Source of the DNA: Peptococcaceae bacterium UBA4068
GTDB lineage: Bacteria; Bacillota; Dehalobacteriia; UBA4068
Length of the DNA: 64,000 bases
Assembly (NCBI GenBank): GCA_002382665.1
Contig: DFZA01000010.1
Location: 1-64,000 of the forward strand
Direction of reading: 5' to 3'
Position 1 is the stretch's first letter. The number at the start of each line of letters is the position of its first letter. The position numbers and the translations under genes are program-made. The notes under the pieces were generated by a model. That model was not told the DNA's origin and ran no database searches. It saw only the letters and a list, made by a program, of their open reading frames with translations. Below, piece by piece: positions 8,785-17,330 of the stretch.

Positions 8785-9123
8785 TTATAGTTTTTGGCAA
8801 GGAGCTTGTCCCCATAATTTTTCAAGGTTGTAATATTGTCGCTCTTCTTCTTGGAATATGTGCAAAACAACCGTTCCCATATCAATCAATATCCACCGGC
8901 CGTTTTGATATCCTTCAATATGAGCGGGTATAATACCCTGAGCTTTGACTGCTTCGATAACATTATCGCAAATAGCTTGCGCTTGTTTGCTGTTAGAAGC
9001 AGTAGCCAGTAAAAAATAATCGCAGATCGTCGTTACTTCTGTTAGTTGTAAAACCGCTAGATTTGTACCTTTTTTCTCCTGAATTTTTGCCACAGATAAA
9101 TCTAACAATTGTTTAGCATCCAA
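8785..9123 (-). CDS. rsfS: Ribosomal silencing factor RsfS (Iojap)
   Basis: 112-residue Iojap-family protein that binds ribosomal protein L14 and blocks 30S-50S joining, lowering translation under nutrient limitation. The conserved core includes TTICDYFLLATASNSKQAQAI and GRWILIDMGTVVLHIFQEEERQYYNLEKLWG. The start is TTG (9121-9123) preceded by GGAGGTAA. It is the last gene of the obg-nadD-yqeK-rsfS unit, a gene order common in Bacillota. Confidence 0.95.
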   Translation of the reverse strand: MDAKQLLDLSVAKIQEKKGTNLAVLQLTEVTTICDYFLLATASNSKQAQAICDNVIEAVKAQGIIPAHIEGYQNGRWILIDMGTVVLHIFQEEERQYYNLEKLWGQAPCQKL

Positions 9124-9141
9124 TATTATATTACCTCCGTT

Positions 9142-9723
9142 CTAATTCGCGCTTGACTGTAAGCGCTTAAAATACTCATATGCCGCATAGGAATTAGGGT
9201 GGATATGTCGATTCTTTTTGCGTAAATAATCAAAAACATTTTCCAACGCCAACAACATTGCCGCATTTAAATCTTTGTCAGACATTTCGCGTAACTGTTC
9301 TAAACCGCTCCAATGATCACGTCCCGGCTCAATCATATCCGCCAGATATATAACTTTGGACAAATTACTCATATTGGCTGCAGCTACAGTATGCTGACTT
9401 ACCGCCTCCAATATTTCTTGATCATCGATATCCCAGTCATTTTTTAATATAATTGCCCCCACCGGCGCATGTAACAAAAGCGGCGTTTTGATATCTTCTT
9501 CACAAAGAGGTAACCGCGCCTGCCTCGCTGCAGTAATCAATTGTTCCGCATTGAGGTTGCGCGCCACATCATGCAGCAATCCTGCTAATGAGGCGCGATG
9601 CTGATCTACTCCATGTTTACAAGCTAAATCTATTGATTGCTGCTCAACACGCAGCGAATGGGCAAAACGACGTTGATTGAGTAATAACTGCAAACGACTG
9701 CGTAAGCCGTTGATATTATCCAT
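9142..9723 (-). CDS. yqeK: YqeK HD-domain hydrolase (symmetrical Ap4A hydrolase type)
   Basis: 193 residues with an HD metal-binding domain: HSLRVEQQSIDLA, GLLHDVAR, a second His in HAPVGAIIL, and IYLADMIEPGRD. Bacterial YqeK proteins are di-iron enzymes that split diadenosine tetraphosphate into two ADP. The gene lies 18 nt from both nadD and rsfS, the standard order in Bacillota. An AGGAAGTG ribosome binding site precedes ATG 9721-9723. Confidence 0.93.
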   Translation of the reverse strand: MDNINGLRSRLQLLLNQRRFAHSLRVEQQSIDLACKHGVDQHRASLAGLLHDVARNLNAEQLITAARQARLPLCEEDIKTPLLLHAPVGAIILKNDWDIDDQEILEAVSQHTVAAANMSNLSKVIYLADMIEPGRDHWSGLEQLREMSDKDLNAAMLLALENVFDYLRKKNRHIHPNSYAAYEYFKRLQSSAN

Positions 9724-9741
9724 TAATCAAAAGCACTTCCT

Positions 9742-10353
9742 TTATGGGTTTTGATAAAGCTTGTGTTTGATTATATATTGCTCGACAATTTCCGGTAATA
9801 AATAACGAATTGAAGCGCCTGCGGCAACTCTTGAGCGAATATCTGTTGATGAAATACTTAAAGCGGGCACTTCTATTAATTTTATATTGCGTACAAAAGC
9901 CTGCGGCAATGATTCTACATTTTTGAGGTTAAAACCGGGACGGGTCGCGGCTATAAAAACGCATCGTTCAATCAACTGCTGCGCATTTTTCCAATTACAT
10001 ATATCCAATATCGCATCTGCGCCGGTAATAAAATAAATTTGCGTTTCCTCACCATATATCTTTTTCAATTCACCAATGGTATCAAAGGTATACGAATAAC
10101 CGCCACGGTCGATTTCGATACTGGAAACATCAAAATAAGGGTTATCAATTGTCGCTAGCAACGTCATCATTAAACGGTGCTGAGCATTTTTGTTTGCTTG
10201 TGATTGTTTATGAGGAGGAGTACCGGAGGGTATAAATATGACCTTATCCAGTGAAAAACCAATCCGCACCGCCTCTGCTGTAACCAGATGCCCAAAATGG
10301 ATCGGGTCAAAAGTACCGCCCATTATACCGATGCGATTATACTTTTCGGCCAT
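9742..10353 (-). CDS. nadD: Nicotinate-nucleotide adenylyltransferase
   Basis: Transfers AMP from ATP to nicotinate mononucleotide in NAD synthesis. The 203-residue nucleotidyltransferase has the GGTFDPIHFGHL signature at residues 12-23 (HIGH-like), FIPSGTPPHK for substrate binding, and the C-terminal ISSTDIRSRVAAG motif. A GAGGT ribosome binding site lies about 8 nt before ATG 10351-10353. It is separated from obg by 11 nt, so it is co-transcribed. Confidence 0.96.
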   Translation of the reverse strand: MAEKYNRIGIMGGTFDPIHFGHLVTAEAVRIGFSLDKVIFIPSGTPPHKQSQANKNAQHRLMMTLLATIDNPYFDVSSIEIDRGGYSYTFDTIGELKKIYGEETQIYFITGADAILDICNWKNAQQLIERCVFIAATRPGFNLKNVESLPQAFVRNIKLIEVPALSISSTDIRSRVAAGASIRYLLPEIVEQYIIKHKLYQNP

Positions 10354-10364
10354 TACATCTACCT

Positions 10365-11639
10365 CTATTCGGCGTACTCAAATTCGCGGCTGCCAATCCG
10401 CACCGTATCTCCGGCGGCAACACCAGCTTTGATCAAAGCTTGTTCTAAACCCATTTTGATAAATATATGCTGCATTCGCCGCACCGCGTCATCATTAGCC
10501 AGATCGGTCATGGCTACTAACTTCTCCACTCTAGTGCCGCTGACAACCCAAACACCATTTTCGTCAGGAGTTATAACAAACGGTTCTTCGGCGCTAACTA
10601 CTGTATGGCGCAATTGTTCGCCCTGGTCATGCTGTGGCTCAGTTTTAGGCAACTGCGCAAGAATTTGCGCTGTACGCCAGAGCAACGGCTGCAAACCGTC
10701 TCCGGTTAAAGCCGAAATAGGAAAGATCTCATATTTGTCGGCAATTTTTTGTTTGAGTTCCAGCAAATTCTCATCAGCGCCCGGCATATCCATTTTATTG
10801 GCAACTATCAGCATCGGCCGACTCAAGAAGTCTTCACGGTAAAGACACAGCTCTTGATTAATAATATCTAATGCTTGCAGCGGTGTTCTTTGTTCGGAAG
10901 GCGACATATCCAGAACATGCAATAAAAGCCGTGTACGCTCGGCATGACGAAGAAAACGGTGTCCCAAACCAATGCCTGTTGCGGCGCCTTCGATCAATCC
11001 TGGTAAATCAGCAATCACAAAACTTGCTTCACCATCCAGATCAACAACACCAAGATTAGGGGAAAGAGTAGTAAACGGATAATTAGCAATTTTGGGAGTG
11101 GCTGCAGTCACCTTGGCCAGCAACGTAGATTTTCCAGCATTGGGCAAACCAATTAAACCAACATCTGCCAGCAATTTTAATTCTAAAACCAGTTTTAATT
11201 CTTCACCTGGTTCACCGTTTTCAGCAATCGTCGGCGCCTTTTGCCGGTTAGATGCGAAACGGCTATTTCCTCTGCCACCGCGCCCGCCGCGGGCAACAAT
11301 TACTTCCTGTCCATCGTCAACTATATCGGCTATTATTTGACCTTGATCATTACGAATCAAAGTACCGAGTGGTACTTGCAGGCGTAAATCTTCGCCTGCG
11401 GCGCCATGCATATTTTTATTTTGTCCGTTAGCGCCTCTGTCTGCTTTATAATGCTGCCGGTATTTAAAATCAATCAACGTATGCAAGCTATTATCGCCAA
11501 CGAATATCACATGACCACCATGACCACCGTCACCGCCGGCAGGACCGCCCATCGGTACATACTTTTCGCGCCGAAAAGCAACGATACCGTTGCCGCCATC
11601 ACCGGCTTTTATATATATTTGCACATAATCATGAAACAT
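10365..11639 (-). CDS. obg: GTPase Obg, 50S ribosome assembly factor
   Basis: 424-residue Obg/CgtA GTPase. Domain order is a Gly-rich OBG fold (1-158, with GDGGNGIVAFRREKYVPMGGPAGGDGG), then a G domain with GLPNAGKSTLLAKVT, DLPGLIEGA and NKMD, and then a C-terminal OCT domain (roughly 345-424), found in Gram-positive-type Obg. It is needed for late 50S maturation and links GTP/ppGpp status to growth. An AGAGGA site precedes ATG 11637-11639. A strong terminator lies between rpmA and obg, and obg has its own consensus promoter, so here it heads the obg-nadD-yqeK-rsfS operon rather than being the tail of the L21-L27 operon. Confidence 0.97.
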   Translation of the reverse strand: MFHDYVQIYIKAGDGGNGIVAFRREKYVPMGGPAGGDGGHGGHVIFVGDNSLHTLIDFKYRQHYKADRGANGQNKNMHGAAGEDLRLQVPLGTLIRNDQGQIIADIVDDGQEVIVARGGRGGRGNSRFASNRQKAPTIAENGEPGEELKLVLELKLLADVGLIGLPNAGKSTLLAKVTAATPKIANYPFTTLSPNLGVVDLDGEASFVIADLPGLIEGAATGIGLGHRFLRHAERTRLLLHVLDMSPSEQRTPLQALDIINQELCLYREDFLSRPMLIVANKMDMPGADENLLELKQKIADKYEIFPISALTGDGLQPLLWRTAQILAQLPKTEPQHDQGEQLRHTVVSAEEPFVITPDENGVWVVSGTRVEKLVAMTDLANDDAVRRMQHIFIKMGLEQALIKAGVAAGDTVRIGSREFEYAE

Positions 11640-11688
11640 AGTTATTATTCCTCTTTTTCACCTCATAAACCTACATATATTATCTCTC

Positions 11689-11716
11689 ATTATATCATAA
11701 TTAACAAGCGCGTCAA
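11689..11716 (-). promoter_or_regulatory. Promoter of the obg operon (extended -10)
   Basis: On the minus strand, TTGACG (11711-11716) and TATAAT (11689-11694) are 16 nt apart. A TG one base before the -10 box makes it an extended -10. The -35 box lies in and just beyond the T-tract of the rpmA terminator. Confidence 0.8.
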
Positions 11717-11748
11717 TCAAAAACGCCCGGTTGTACAACAACCGGGCG
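11714..11748 (-). terminator. Rho-independent terminator after rpmA
   Basis: CGCCCGGTTGT (11724-11734) and ACAACCGGGCG (11738-11748) form a perfect 11-bp stem with a 3-nt loop. Reading the minus strand it is followed by TTTTTGATTG. Confidence 0.92.
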
Positions 11749-11770
11749 CAAAGATAACTATTTTTACAAA

Positions 11771-12034
11771 TTAAATTGCCTCTTCGGCATAAACGCTAAC
11801 TTGCTTTCTGGTTTTATCTTTTCTTTCGAAACGCACTTTACCATTGACAATGGCGAATAGAGTATCATCCTTACCAATGCCTACATTATTACCGGGATGG
11901 AATTTAGTACCACGCTGACGAACAATGATGCTGCCAGCTGTAACATATTGACCGTCACCGCATTTTAAACCCAGTCGCTGAGACGCGCTGTCGCGTCCGT
12001 TACGTGAACTACCGCCTGCTTTCTTATGAGCCAT
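11771..12034 (-). CDS. rpmA: 50S ribosomal protein L27
   Basis: 87-residue L27 near the peptidyl-transferase centre. It starts directly as MAHKKAGGSSRNGRDS, and so lacks the cleavable N-terminal extension seen in Bacillus/Staphylococcus L27. ATG 12032-12034 is chosen because a strong AGGAGGTG site lies 6 nt upstream; an upstream in-frame start would include that site. It follows rplU by 54 nt, with no prp (ysxB) gene between. Confidence 0.98.
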   Translation of the reverse strand: MAHKKAGGSSRNGRDSASQRLGLKCGDGQYVTAGSIIVRQRGTKFHPGNNVGIGKDDTLFAIVNGKVRFERKDKTRKQVSVYAEEAI

Positions 12035-12088
12035 ATATAACACCTCCTAAATACAGAAGAAAAATCTCAACAATATTGATTAGATCAC

Positions 12089-12403
12089 TTAAGCAGTAAC
12101 AATTTTTTCAACAACTAATTTGGTAAAAGGTTGACGATGGCCATTTTTCTTGCGGATATTTTTCTTTGCTTTATAATGAAATACCACAACTTTTTTGGCC
12201 TTGCCATGCTCTACGACTTTACAGGATACCGAAGCGCCCTCTAAATACGGTTTGCCGACCTGCAGATTATCTCCATCGAATACCGCTAAAACTTTATCAA
12301 TACTGATGCTGCTCTCGGGCTCGTCTTTAAGCAATTCCACGCGCAGAGTCTCACCTTCGGCGACTTTATATTGCTTGCCGCCTGATTCAATAATTGCAAA
12401 CAT
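12089..12403 (-). CDS. rplU: 50S ribosomal protein L21
   Basis: 104-residue L21 starting MFAIIESGGKQYKV, with the family signature KKNIRKKNGHRQPFTKLVV near the C-terminus; it binds 23S rRNA. ATG 12401-12403 is chosen because GGGGAGGTG lies 5-6 nt upstream. It is the first gene of a two-gene rplU-rpmA transcript with its own promoter, structured leader and downstream terminator. Confidence 0.98.
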   Translation of the reverse strand: MFAIIESGGKQYKVAEGETLRVELLKDEPESSISIDKVLAVFDGDNLQVGKPYLEGASVSCKVVEHGKAKKVVVFHYKAKKNIRKKNGHRQPFTKLVVEKIVTA

Positions 12404-12493
12404 TGTTGCACCTCCCCTACATAATAGTCTCGCCCAAACCAGGTGGCAAAACTGCACTTACAAAACCTGTTTGGAGCGGTTTGGCAACATAAC
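12404..12493 (-). promoter_or_regulatory. Structured 5' leader of rplU (L21-leader type)
   Basis: The leader of about 90 nt contains a long hairpin: CCAAAC (12434-12439) with GTTTGG (12469-12474), and AGGT (12441-12444) with ACCT (12465-12468), with a single bulged base at 12440. L21 leaders that mediate autoregulation by the protein are known in Bacillota. The position and shape fit, but no covariance search could be run. Confidence 0.6.
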
Positions 12494-12499
12494 AGATCA

Positions 12500-12528
12500 A
12501 TTCTACCACAAGCTTGATTTTGCGTCAA
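12500..12528 (-). promoter_or_regulatory. Promoter of rplU-rpmA
   Basis: On the minus strand, TTGACG (12523-12528) and TAGAAT (12500-12505) are 17 nt apart, placing the start near 12493. Confidence 0.8.
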
Positions 12529-12540
12529 GCATATTTTTTA

Positions 12541-14007
12541 TTATTCATCAAATTGCGGCCGGACGATGCTTTGCTCATAGCTTTGATCTTCATTAGATTT
12601 GAAGATTATTTTTTTGTTTATTTTTTTTTCCAAAGCATGTAAAAAACGCCCACGCATGCCTGATAAATACGATTCTACTAATGGATTTGTCTCAACATAA
12701 ATCGTATCAGCCTCGGTTTGCTTTGATTGTTTTATTATTTGGTGTTTTAAAAAGCGCACCATTGTCTCCTCAGAAAAAACCCTACCTTTACCGGAGCAAA
12801 AAGGACATTCCTTCTCTGCGTCATGCGAAATATCATGACCGATTTTTTTGCGCGTCATCTCTATTAAACCTAATTGTGTCATTCCCATCAAAGTGACTCG
12901 CGTTCGGTCTTTTTTCAGCTCAGACTCCATTAATTCCAGCAATTTTTGCTTATCGGCAAGATCTTCCATATCAATAAAATCAACAATAATAATACCGCCG
13001 ATATTGCGTAATCTTAACTGACGTGCGACTTCGACTGCCGCCTCGGCATTGGTTTTGTAAATAGTTTCAGCCAAATCATTGGATCCTACGTATTTGCCGG
13101 TATTGACATCGATAGCCGTTAAAGCCTCCATTTGATCAATAACAATATATCCGCCGCTCTTGAGCCAAACCTTCCGTCTCAGTGCTTTTTCCAATTGGCC
13201 AAATATATCATATTCATCAAATAAATCAACATCATTCCTAACAATTACTTCTTGATGCAAAGTAGGCGCTAAGGAACTAATAAATTCGTTAACTTTTTCT
13301 GCTGTCTCTTGAGAATTGACAACGATCCGATCTATATCGGCGGCATTGGTATCACGGATAATTCTTTTTATTAAATCCAGGTCTCTGTGAATTAATGCCA
13401 GGGGAGGGCTTTTCACAGCCTTTCCCTGAATGCGCCGCCATTGTTTTATCAGTAGTTTTAAATCGCCCGCCAGTTCATCCTGACCCACATTTTCTGCAAC
13501 GGTACGGATAATCACGCCCATATCTTTAGGCAATATTTCTTTGACTAAATCTTTCAAGCGTTCTCTTTCGCCGCTATCCTCGATCCGCCGGGAAATCGCA
13601 ATATAGCTATCATTAGGCAACAAAACCAAGTATCGTCCCGGCAGAGTATACTGCATAGTCACTCTGGCTCCCTTGCTGCCATACGGTTCTTTAAATACCT
13701 GTACCAATATCTCCTGCCCAGCTTTCAAAAGCTCGTCAATACTACGCTTTTGATAAGATTCTTCTTCAGCCAAACGTGTAGGCGGCATTACATCATCGAC
13801 ATAGAGAAAACTGTTCTTTTCCAACCCGATATCAACAAAAGCAGCCTGCATTCCCGGCAAAACATTCTCCACAACACCTTTATAAATATTGCCGATTAAA
13901 TGTTTGCTCGGTGATTGTTGAAAATAGATCTCCGACAATTGCCGGTTATCCATCAGGGCTATTGTTGTATCCTCTTCCTCGATAATTATCAATAACTCTC
14001 TGTACAT
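12541..14007 (-). CDS. rng: Ribonuclease G/E family endoribonuclease
   Basis: 488-residue RNase G-like enzyme (no long E-type C-terminal scaffold) for rRNA and mRNA processing. Domains: S1 RNA-binding (IGNIYKGVVENVLPGMQAAFVDIGLEKNSF, roughly 38-120), RNase H-like and 5'-sensor regions, and catalytic Mg-binding aspartates in LTAIDVNTGKY and GGIIIVDFIDM. The Zn-link cysteines are in CPFCSGKGRV. An upstream GTG overlaps the AGGTGA site; ATG 14005-14007 is 6 nt from it and is chosen. It lies between the radical-SAM pair and rplU, a common order in Clostridia and Negativicutes. Confidence 0.95.
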   Translation of the reverse strand: MYRELLIIIEEEDTTIALMDNRQLSEIYFQQSPSKHLIGNIYKGVVENVLPGMQAAFVDIGLEKNSFLYVDDVMPPTRLAEEESYQKRSIDELLKAGQEILVQVFKEPYGSKGARVTMQYTLPGRYLVLLPNDSYIAISRRIEDSGERERLKDLVKEILPKDMGVIIRTVAENVGQDELAGDLKLLIKQWRRIQGKAVKSPPLALIHRDLDLIKRIIRDTNAADIDRIVVNSQETAEKVNEFISSLAPTLHQEVIVRNDVDLFDEYDIFGQLEKALRRKVWLKSGGYIVIDQMEALTAIDVNTGKYVGSNDLAETIYKTNAEAAVEVARQLRLRNIGGIIIVDFIDMEDLADKQKLLELMESELKKDRTRVTLMGMTQLGLIEMTRKKIGHDISHDAEKECPFCSGKGRVFSEETMVRFLKHQIIKQSKQTEADTIYVETNPLVESYLSGMRGRFLHALEKKINKKIIFKSNEDQSYEQSIVRPQFDE

Positions 14008-14034
14008 ACCATTCACCTGCCAATAAACTTTATA

Positions 14035-14676
14035 TCACGGCAGCATTCTGCCGTTATTACCATCAATAAATAGTCCTGTGCGCCGAGCAGAGCAAACCGT
14101 AACCCCCAATATATCAGCCAGTTCGCTGATTTTAGGTGTTGGCCCGCCGCCAAGCCGGCAACCAAAATAAAGAAGATTATCATCAAGTTTCAGCGTATCT
14201 ATGGCGCTACGGATATCCAGACGCTTACGTCCTTTAGGACTGATACGTTCAATAACATAACTATCCGCATCCAGCAACCGCTCAATAGCGGCATCAAAGG
14301 CTACAGTATTGACAATGTTTTCTAATTCTATGATATATTGAGCATAATTTATCGCCGCCATTAATGAAACAGCACCATCTTCCAACGGCCGCGCCTTATT
14401 GATACGCATACCATCCGGCAGCACAGTGTTGAGCTTTTGCGGCCACTGCTGATCAACCGGTTCGGTAAATACCAGGTCGCAACACTCGTTATCGCCGCCG
14501 ACGCCAACAGGATGAGCAGGTCCCCAAGAAATTAGCATATGAGGATTAAAACCTGACGAATAGGACACGGGTAATCCGCTACGCCGCAGTGCTCTCTCAA
14601 AAGAGGCTAACAAATCAAGATGCGACAAGTAAACCATTTTACCGCTAAGAGAAAGTGACAATCGCCATTTATTCAT
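14035..14676 (-). CDS. DUF2344 / TIGR03936 radical-SAM-associated protein
   Basis: About 213 residues. The N-terminal stretch RLSLSLSGKMVYLSHLDLLASFERALRRSGLPVSYSSGFNPH is the hallmark of the TIGR03936/DUF2344 family, found beside, or fused to, TIGR03960 radical SAM proteins. The biochemical role is not established. The start is ATG 14674-14676, 6 nt from an AGGTGA site and inside the last codons of the upstream gene (8-nt overlap), so the two are translationally coupled and probably work together. Confidence 0.85.
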   Translation of the reverse strand: MNKWRLSLSLSGKMVYLSHLDLLASFERALRRSGLPVSYSSGFNPHMLISWGPAHPVGVGGDNECCDLVFTEPVDQQWPQKLNTVLPDGMRINKARPLEDGAVSLMAAINYAQYIIELENIVNTVAFDAAIERLLDADSYVIERISPKGRKRLDIRSAIDTLKLDDNLLYFGCRLGGGPTPKISELADILGVTVCSARRTGLFIDGNNGRMLP

Positions 14677-16549
14677 GATCGTCACCTGCTTTTTGTGCCA
14701 ATACATTGGCCGCATCTAAATTAGAACATACTCCGCAACAATTACATTCGCCATTCCGGCAGTCAACTGTTGGTTGACCGTCAGCCGCTTTAACGTTTTC
14801 CTGCCACAGCCAGTCGCTATCCACACAACTGCTGATATGTTGCCAAGGCAGTGCGTCTTCGTGATTAAAAGTTTGCGCTGCAATTTGCCGATAATCAAGT
14901 CCCTCTTCCTCAAAGGCCTGCTCCCATAAATCAGCTCGAAAAAATTCTTTCCAACCGTCAAAACGACAGCCTTTAGCATGGGCGCGCAATAACACTTTAC
15001 CCAGGCGGCAATCACCGCGGGCAAATGCAGCTTCCAGAAGGCTGGTAGTAATATCATGATAATTCATAGTGATACTTTTAATCGGCCTTAGTTGCTTCTT
15101 AAGCAACTCCTGCTTTTCTTTTAAAACATCTTCACCGTCTGCGCCGTGCCATTGAAACGGCGTATGCGGTTTGGGTACAAAAGAAGCAACACCCAGCGTC
15201 AATTTTAAGGGCTTACGGATTTCCGCCGGTTTGACATTTTTACCGGCATACAAAATTCTTTGCGTCAAATCGGCAATAGCTGCCACATCCTCATTGTTTT
15301 CGTATGGCAAACCAATCATAAAATAGAGTTTAATTGCAGTATATCCTTGCGAAAACGCCGCCTCGGTCGCGGCGAAAATATCTTCTTCACTAACGCCCTT
15401 ATTTATGATATTACGCATACGCTGGCTACCCGCCTCCGGCGCAAATGTTAAGCCGCTTTTACGTACTTGTTGAACTTTGGCAGCTAAATCCACTGAAAAA
15501 GCGTCTACCCTTAAAGAGGGTAATGCAACTCCCACATTACTACAGCTATGGTCAGCAATCAACATATCAATTAACTCACTGATACAAGAATAATCAGCCG
15601 AGGATAATGACAGTAATCCGATATCTTCATAACCGGTAGCTGCAACAAGCTGCCGCGCCTGCTCACGCAAAAGATTCAAATTTCGCTCCCGGATCGGCCG
15701 ATAAATAACACCCGCCTGACAAAAACGGCAACCGCGGCCGCAACCGCGCATAATTTCCAACATCAGCCGATCATGTACGGCCTGGATATTTGGCAACAAA
15801 GCTTTGAGCGGGAAAATAGACTTGTCCAAATCAGCACAAAGACGTTTCTTTACCACTGCGGAGGCTTGTCCGCTTTGCGGTTCCCTGATAATTATGCCAT
15901 TTTTTGTGGCAACTTTTTTGTAAAAGCAGGGAATATATAAACCTTCTATTTTTAATGCTCTGTTTAATAATTCCTGCTTATCGCCATTGGCGATTTTTAC
16001 TTCTTTAACCAGGCGCATTAATTCAATGACTACCTGCTCGCCTTCGCCGATAACAAAAATATCTATAAAATCGCTAAGCGGCTCAGGATTATAAACGCAA
16101 GGCCCGCCGGCAATCACCAACGGCCAGCTATTGCGCTGATCAGATAGCAAGGGCATTTCCGCCAACTCGAGCATATTCAGAACATTACTATAGCTCATTT
16201 CATACTGCAGCGTAAAACCGATCAAATCAAATTCTGCCAGCGGACGATGATTTTCCAGCGAAAACAGCGGCAGATGCTGTTGCCGCAGTTTCGCCTCCAT
16301 ATCAGCCTGGGGAGCAAATACACGTTCGCAAAGCAGATCATCTTCCGCGTTAATCGCCTCGTAGATAATTCTTAAACCTAAATGGGACATACCTATCTCA
16401 TAGGTATCGGGAAAACAAAAGGCCATACTCGCCGCTACTTTTGCTGGATCTTTACTGATCTGATTATATTCCCCGCCGATATATTGCGCTGGTTTTTGAA
16501 CATTCGGCAGATTATTCTTTATTTGCGGCCATATATTAATTGCTAACAC
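14669..16549 (-). CDS. TIGR03960 family B12-binding-type radical SAM protein
   Basis: 626-residue protein with a Rossmann-like, B12-binding-type N-terminal half (CFPDTYEIGMSHLGLRIIYEAIN, VIAGGPCVYNPEPLSDFIDIFVIGEGE). It is followed by a radical SAM barrel with the 4Fe-4S motif CGRGCRFC. A C-terminal cysteine cluster CRNGECNCCGVC could hold a second metal centre. The function of the family is unknown; RNA or protein modification has been suggested by its steady linkage to rng, rplU and rpmA. The GTG start (16547-16549) is only 1-2 nt from an AGGGAG site, closer than normal, and no better start is visible. It is coupled to the DUF2344 gene downstream. Confidence 0.88.
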   Translation of the reverse strand: MLAINIWPQIKNNLPNVQKPAQYIGGEYNQISKDPAKVAASMAFCFPDTYEIGMSHLGLRIIYEAINAEDDLLCERVFAPQADMEAKLRQQHLPLFSLENHRPLAEFDLIGFTLQYEMSYSNVLNMLELAEMPLLSDQRNSWPLVIAGGPCVYNPEPLSDFIDIFVIGEGEQVVIELMRLVKEVKIANGDKQELLNRALKIEGLYIPCFYKKVATKNGIIIREPQSGQASAVVKKRLCADLDKSIFPLKALLPNIQAVHDRLMLEIMRGCGRGCRFCQAGVIYRPIRERNLNLLREQARQLVAATGYEDIGLLSLSSADYSCISELIDMLIADHSCSNVGVALPSLRVDAFSVDLAAKVQQVRKSGLTFAPEAGSQRMRNIINKGVSEEDIFAATEAAFSQGYTAIKLYFMIGLPYENNEDVAAIADLTQRILYAGKNVKPAEIRKPLKLTLGVASFVPKPHTPFQWHGADGEDVLKEKQELLKKQLRPIKSITMNYHDITTSLLEAAFARGDCRLGKVLLRAHAKGCRFDGWKEFFRADLWEQAFEEEGLDYRQIAAQTFNHEDALPWQHISSCVDSDWLWQENVKAADGQPTVDCRNGECNCCGVCSNLDAANVLAQKAGDDHE

Positions 16550-16596
16550 TCTCCCTAAAAAACTGTTTTATGTATAATATCTTCTTCGCCGATACT

Positions 16597-17262
16597 TTAT
16601 TCACCTGCTGTATTTGTTGAAGTCGTCGTATCGCCAAAAAGTAAATCTAAGGGATTTAGTTCTCCATCTTTATTAAAAACAGAAAAGATGATTTCGCCGG
16701 ATTTACTGCTGCCAATAATATCGCCGGCGGCAACGGTATCGTTACTCTTGACTTTAATCTCACTTAATTTCTGATAAACGCTATAATACCCACCACTATG
16801 CTCTATCTGCACAATCATCCCGTCACTGCTTTCGCCAAGATACAATATTTCTCCGGCAGCAGCCGCTTTGATATTTTGCCCGGCCTCGCCGCGGATGATA
16901 ATGCCTTTTTCAGTAGCTACGCCGTCTTTGCTTACAGTGATGTCTCGAACAACAACGCCGGATGCAGGAGCTAAAAATGCCTCCGGGGCAGCGGCATCGG
17001 CCATGACGGCTAGATCTGCATTATCTTTAGTAGTAACCTTGGAAGAATCAAAATTAACCCAGCTGCTATCCATATTAAGACCTTCTCCCATCACATAGCG
17101 CGCTGCACTGCCGATAATATTATCAGCATTGATAAAAGCTGCAACTACGGCAAAAAAAGCAGCCGCAACTAATATCTGCCGCCCAATGCGGAAGATAAAA
17201 GGCCGACGGCTCTTTTTTGGTTTTTCCTGATAATCCCAATTATAATCATTAATACTGCCCAT
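16597..17262 (-). CDS. Single-pass membrane protein with degenerate M23/LytM domain (SpoIVFA-like)
   Basis: 221 residues: short basic cytoplasmic N-terminus, one transmembrane helix (ILVAAAFFAVVAAFI, roughly 30-45), a linker, then a LytM-type beta domain (roughly 95-215). The fold landmarks are present (KGIIIRGEAGQNIKAAAAGEI, YYSVYQKLSEIKV, NPLDLLF). All zinc ligands of active M23 peptidases are replaced: the usual HxGxD, the HL in the YxHL segment, and HLHFE (here EIIFSV), so it cannot be a standard endopeptidase. In Bacillus subtilis the non-enzymatic SpoIVFA has this architecture and lies just upstream of spoIVFB and rplU. Here the gene occupies the equivalent place, without an M50 protease next to it. 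An AGGTGAT site precedes the ATG. Confidence 0.75.
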   Translation of the reverse strand: MGSINDYNWDYQEKPKKSRRPFIFRIGRQILVAAAFFAVVAAFINADNIIGSAARYVMGEGLNMDSSWVNFDSSKVTTKDNADLAVMADAAAPEAFLAPASGVVVRDITVSKDGVATEKGIIIRGEAGQNIKAAAAGEILYLGESSDGMIVQIEHSGGYYSVYQKLSEIKVKSNDTVAAGDIIGSSKSGEIIFSVFNKDGELNPLDLLFGDTTTSTNTAGE

Positions 17263-17330
17263 ATTATCACCTGCTTTAAGTTTTTTATAATTTATATGTC
17301 AAGCAGATGATTTTTATGATACAAGCATTG

